From Bacteroidales bacterium UBA1714 (GTDB lineage: Bacteria; Bacteroidota; Bacteroidia; Bacteroidales; Paludibacteraceae): a DNA stretch of 33,379 nucleotides. Of the stretch, positions 30,345 through 33,379 are shown in pieces (positions within the stretch are counted from its first letter, which is position 1; each line of letters starts with the position of its first letter). The notes beneath the pieces are model-generated. The model saw nothing but the letters and a program-made list of their open reading frames with translations. It was not told where the DNA came from and did not search any database. Position numbers and translations under genes: made by a program. The DNA is taken from the NCBI GenBank assembly GCA_002317295.1, contig DCIY01000001.1, positions 1 to 33,379 on the forward strand, in the 5' to 3' direction.

Positions 30345-31064
30345 TCATCCCATCACCCTTCTCTTAAGCAGGATAAGGGCGGTGCGGGCTTTGGGTGGAA
30401 GATGCTGCATAAGCCAGGCTTTGGGGCCATGGGCCTCGCCCCAGGAGTGGAGGCCTTTGTGCTCGCATATAGTGCGATCAGAACGCACATTTTGTCCGGT
30501 GGTGAGTCCCGGGCAGAAATAGTCCACGGGATAGATGTGTAACCAGTTACGGAAGTCCTTCTCCACCCCATCGCACACGAGACCTATTTCCTCCAATCGG
30601 TCGGTGAAGTACCCGGTGTTAGGTGTCATATCCAAACTGCCGTCCGGTTGTATAAAGTGTCGCGAATCATAGAACGACAGCATCCATTGTACCCATTCGC
30701 CATGAGGTTCGGATGCTATCACACCCATCATGATGGGTTGGCGTCGTGATCCTTCGTATCCGGCAAAGGCCGTATGATGAAGCAGGTGATTGAAGGACTG
30801 GTAGACCTCAAAGTCCACATCCATGTAGATGCCGCCATACTGCTCCAGCGCTACCAATCGGGCGATGTCGGAGACAAAGGCAAACTTACGAGCATCGTAT
30901 GCCTCACGGGCGTAGGGATAAGCGTCGATGTCGAAGTTGGTTTCGTCCCACTGACGAATCTCATACTCGGGCATGTGCTGTTTCCAGGAATCCAGGCAGC
31001 GTTGTGCCAGTTCCGGCAGCGGGTTTCCTCCAAACCAGCAGTAATGAATAATCTTTGGAATCAT
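30345..31064 (-). CDS. GT32-type (OCH1-like) glycosyltransferase
   Basis: A 239-residue glycosyltransferase with the Gly_transf_sug (GT32) pattern: N-terminal IPKIIHYCWFGGNPLP, then RKFAFVSDIARLVALEQYGGIYMDVDFEV with the DXD motif (Asp82-Val-Asp84), and a C-terminal HKGLHSWG block (about 202-209). Such enzymes add a hexose or N-acetylhexosamine during capsule or O-antigen assembly. It is downstream of the WbpI/WbpE-like pair by 14 bp, so the three form one transcription unit. Substrates cannot be inferred. Confidence 0.87.
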   Translation of the reverse strand: MIPKIIHYCWFGGNPLPELAQRCLDSWKQHMPEYEIRQWDETNFDIDAYPYAREAYDARKFAFVSDIARLVALEQYGGIYMDVDFEVYQSFNHLLHHTAFAGYEGSRRQPIMMGVIASEPHGEWVQWMLSFYDSRHFIQPDGSLDMTPNTGYFTDRLEEIGLVCDGVEKDFRNWLHIYPVDYFCPGLTTGQNVRSDRTICEHKGLHSWGEAHGPKAWLMQHLPPKARTALILLKRRVMG

Positions 31065-31078
31065 GAGATTGTAATATT

Positions 31079-32239
31079 CTAGTTTAAATACTCAACAATC
31101 TTCTCTAGAATAAAATCCGCTGCATGGGCATCACCAAATAAGGGTGGAAAATGAATCGGTTTATTCATTAACTCTTGGTACGCCGTTATTATACGATTAT
31201 AGTCTGCATCTGCCAATATACCTGCACCAGCATTTACAATCTCCACCCATTCTGTTTCCGGACGAAGAATAACAGTTGGCGTCGCAAAGAAGAAGGCTTC
31301 TTTTTGTACTCCTCCAGAGTCGGTCATTACAATAGATGCATGTTTCTCTAAACAAATCATATCGAAGAATGATGCTGGCGGAATAATGTAAATATTTGGA
31401 TTGGAAGATATGTATTGCAATAACTCTGCAGACAATTTATCTGGCAACAATTTATGAGTACGAGGATGTAATGGAATTACTACCTTTCTTCCTGTATTGG
31501 CTATATCAAGCAACGCACGAAATATAGAGGTAAGATTGTCCGCAGAATCCGTGTTGGCAGGACGATGAATAGTCGCCAAAACAAACTGCCCAGATTCTAA
31601 ATTCAAACGAGACATAATATCCGACTTTTGCTCCGCCATAGTGGCAAAGAAACTTGAGTTGTCATACATCACATCTCCTGACAATACCACATATTGTCCT
31701 TTGGTATTATGAAAATGCACTTTACTATCTGTTTCCACATACCCTGCATGTAGTAAATTTTGGCGGCCTGTTTCAGTAGGAGTAAACAATACACTGGACA
31801 GACTATCACACACTATACGATTTATTTCCTCCGGCATGGCCATATTCCATGAGCGTAAGCCAGCCTCTATATGGAATATTGGTACATGAATTTTTGATGC
31901 AGCAACCGCTCCTGCCAAAGTCGAATTGGTATCACCATAGAGCACTACACCCTCAAAATGAGATTCGGTTAGTACCTGCTCTATGCCTTCTATCATTCTC
32001 GCAGTCTGTGTACCATGACTGCCACTACCTACATGTAAATTGATATCTGGTTCTGGAATGCCCAATTCGCGAAAGAACACAGCGGACATATTGTCATCGT
32101 AGTGTTGTCCCGTATGGAGAATGACTTCTTGTACTTGGGATTCTATGTTATGAGTAACATTCCATTTTGCCACAGCGCGTGAAAACGCGGCAGCTTTGAT
32201 AATTTGCGGACGTGCGCCTATGATAGTAAGTAATCTCAT
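31079..32239 (-). CDS. UDP-sugar 2-epimerase, WbpI-like
   Basis: A 386-residue non-hydrolysing UDP-HexNAc 2-epimerase: GARPQIIKA (8-16), HTGQHYDDNMS, YGDTNSTLAGAVAASKIHVPIFHIEAGLRSWNMAMPEEINRI, TIHRPAN and TDSGGVQKEAFFF. After the last motif it reads RPETEWVEIVNAG, as I recall for WbpI (UDP-2,3-diacetamido-glucuronate epimerase), not the TERPE seen in WecB. With the WbpE-like gene overlapping its start by 4 bp (ATGA), I infer synthesis of a UDP-ManNAc3NAcA-type sugar. A plain UDP-GlcNAc 2-epimerase (WecB) is the alternative. The dehydrogenase, oxidase and acetyltransferase partners would have to be beyond the right edge. Confidence 0.85.
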   Translation of the reverse strand: MRLLTIIGARPQIIKAAAFSRAVAKWNVTHNIESQVQEVILHTGQHYDDNMSAVFFRELGIPEPDINLHVGSGSHGTQTARMIEGIEQVLTESHFEGVVLYGDTNSTLAGAVAASKIHVPIFHIEAGLRSWNMAMPEEINRIVCDSLSSVLFTPTETGRQNLLHAGYVETDSKVHFHNTKGQYVVLSGDVMYDNSSFFATMAEQKSDIMSRLNLESGQFVLATIHRPANTDSADNLTSIFRALLDIANTGRKVVIPLHPRTHKLLPDKLSAELLQYISSNPNIYIIPPASFFDMICLEKHASIVMTDSGGVQKEAFFFATPTVILRPETEWVEIVNAGAGILADADYNRIITAYQELMNKPIHFPPLFGDAHAADFILEKIVEYLN

Positions 32240-33366
32240 GTGAAAAACTCGTGTATTTTGGTGGAAATATAATTCAGTTGTTCTTCGTCCAATTCGGTGT
32301 GCATAGGCAAACTCAGCACCTCAGCAGACAATTGTTCTGCATTTGGAAAATCTTGGTCTGTGTAACGAGGATCTAAATATGCTTTTTGTCTATGTAGAGG
32401 TATTGGATAGTATATCATGGCCGGTATTTCGTTGGCGACAAGAAATTCGCGAAATGTATCGCGTTTACCGTTCAATACACGCAGGGTATATTGGTGATAG
32501 GTGTGCTCGGTATTGGACGCTACTACAGGGGTTACCACATCAGCAATATCTGCCAGAGCTTTGTTATAATATGCAGCGGCTTTTTGTCGTGCAGCAATAA
32601 ACTCATCCAAATGTGGCAGTTTTATATCTAACACAGCCGCTTGTATGGTATCCAACCGAGAGTTCACGCCTACAAGATCATGGTGATAACGAATCGTCAT
32701 ACCATGATTGGAGATCACACGAATACGCTCAGCTAATGCATCATCATTTGTCATCAGAGCGCCACCATCACCATAACATCCTAGGTTCTTCGATGGAAAG
32801 AAAGATGTAGTTCCTATTGTGCCCATACATCCTGCACGACCTATTGATCCGTCAGAGAAAGAATAATGCGCTCCTATAGCTTGAGCGGTATCTTCGATTA
32901 CATACAGATTATGTTCCTTAGCAATAGCCAATATCCTCTCCATGTCGGCATTCTGACCGAAGAGGTGTACCGGTACTATAGCTTTTGTCTTAGGAGTGAT
33001 TGCCTTTGTGACTGCGTCGGGAGACATACACATAGTATCCAAATCCACATCCACTACTACAGGAGTTAAGCCTAATAATGCCACTACTTCAGCGGTAGCA
33101 ATAAAGGTAAAAGTAGGCGTTATCACCTCATCACCAGGTTTCAATCCCAATGTCATTAGGGCTATTTGGATAGCTTCAGTACCATTAGCGCAAGGAATGA
33201 CATGTTTTACACCCAAATATTGTTCCAGGTGCTGTTGAAACTCATTCACTTTCTGCCCTTTTACAAACTGCGCAGATGCCATCACCTCCAATACCGCCTT
33301 ATCCATTTCCGGTTGCAATCTTGCATATTGAGATTGCAAATCCACCATTTGAATCTTTTTCATCAT
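32236..33366 (-). CDS. DegT/DnrJ/EryC1/StrS aminotransferase, WbpE-like
   Basis: A 376-residue PLP-dependent sugar aminotransferase. Motifs: PCANGTEAIQIAL (58-70), GDEVITPTFTFIATAEVV (78-95), VIEDTAQAIGA with Asp159, TSFFPSKNLGCYGDGGA with the PLP-binding Lys193, and RYHHDLVGVNSRLDTIQAAVL. The last stretch closely resembles WbpE of P. aeruginosa, which aminates UDP-3-keto-GlcNAcA. It shares a 4-bp overlap with the WbpI-like gene. Two Met codons start the frame; either may be used. It is complete, 13 bp from the window edge. Confidence 0.88.
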   Translation of the reverse strand: MMKKIQMVDLQSQYARLQPEMDKAVLEVMASAQFVKGQKVNEFQQHLEQYLGVKHVIPCANGTEAIQIALMTLGLKPGDEVITPTFTFIATAEVVALLGLTPVVVDVDLDTMCMSPDAVTKAITPKTKAIVPVHLFGQNADMERILAIAKEHNLYVIEDTAQAIGAHYSFSDGSIGRAGCMGTIGTTSFFPSKNLGCYGDGGALMTNDDALAERIRVISNHGMTIRYHHDLVGVNSRLDTIQAAVLDIKLPHLDEFIAARQKAAAYYNKALADIADVVTPVVASNTEHTYHQYTLRVLNGKRDTFREFLVANEIPAMIYYPIPLHRQKAYLDPRYTDQDFPNAEQLSAEVLSLPMHTELDEEQLNYISTKIHEFFT

Positions 33367-33379
33367 AATCTTATCGGTT

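Overview
The window looks like a chromosomal segment of a member of the Bacteroidota, most likely order Bacteroidales; I cannot resolve family or genus. Reasons: nearly every convincing promoter has the Bacteroidota form TTTG-N20-TAnnTTTG; the core genes (RimP, NusA, IF2, CdsA, FabD, Lon, a 73-residue lipoprotein, a DUF6169-like protein) read as Bacteroidales versions; exported proteins share a short C-terminal tail resembling those on secreted Bacteroidales proteins; Shine-Dalgarno sequences are mostly absent.

Layout. 1-2.7 kb is an AT-rich accessory edge: a probably 5'-truncated SGNH/AlgX-like gene starting inside a tandem repeat, then a two-gene module (42-residue micro-ORF overlapping a DUF6169-like gene by ATGA) flanked by repeated intergenic blocks. 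2.7-7.2 kb is the rimP-nusA-infB operon. 7.2-9.2 kb (minus) is cdsA plus a family 2 glycosyltransferase. 9.2-10.5 kb (plus) is a small acidic protein and a lipid A-type acyltransferase. 11.1-11.7 kb has an XRE regulator and a small lipoprotein. 11.8-19.9 kb (plus) is ettA, fabD, an exported esterase, aspS and lon. 19.9-26.0 kb (minus) is an apparent operon, gmd - fcl - exported protein - 41-residue micro-ORF - ugd - exported protein, combining GDP-fucose and UDP-glucuronate synthesis with two tail-bearing secreted proteins. 26.1-29.5 kb (minus) has a four-helix-bundle protein and two AAA/DUF4143 ATPases. 29.5-30.3 kb is a non-coding patch dense in inverted repeats. 30.3-33.4 kb (minus) is a surface polysaccharide cluster: WbpE-like aminotransferase, WbpI-like epimerase and a GT32-type glycosyltransferase, presumably continuing beyond the right edge.

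The most unusual feature is the spaces between genes. They are filled with degenerate arrays of 6-8 bp units, punctuated by short palindromes whose arms differ from copy to copy but still pair. These arrays touch stop codons, extend reading frames and in two genes appear inside coding sequence. Other distinctive points are two divergent promoter pairs with interleaved symmetric elements, a 12-bp palindrome forming the last four codons of two convergent genes (lon and an exported protein), an ungapped C-terminal tail shared by three exported proteins, and two micro-ORFs tightly coupled to neighbours. I found no tRNA, rRNA, CRISPR array or intact transposase gene by eye.
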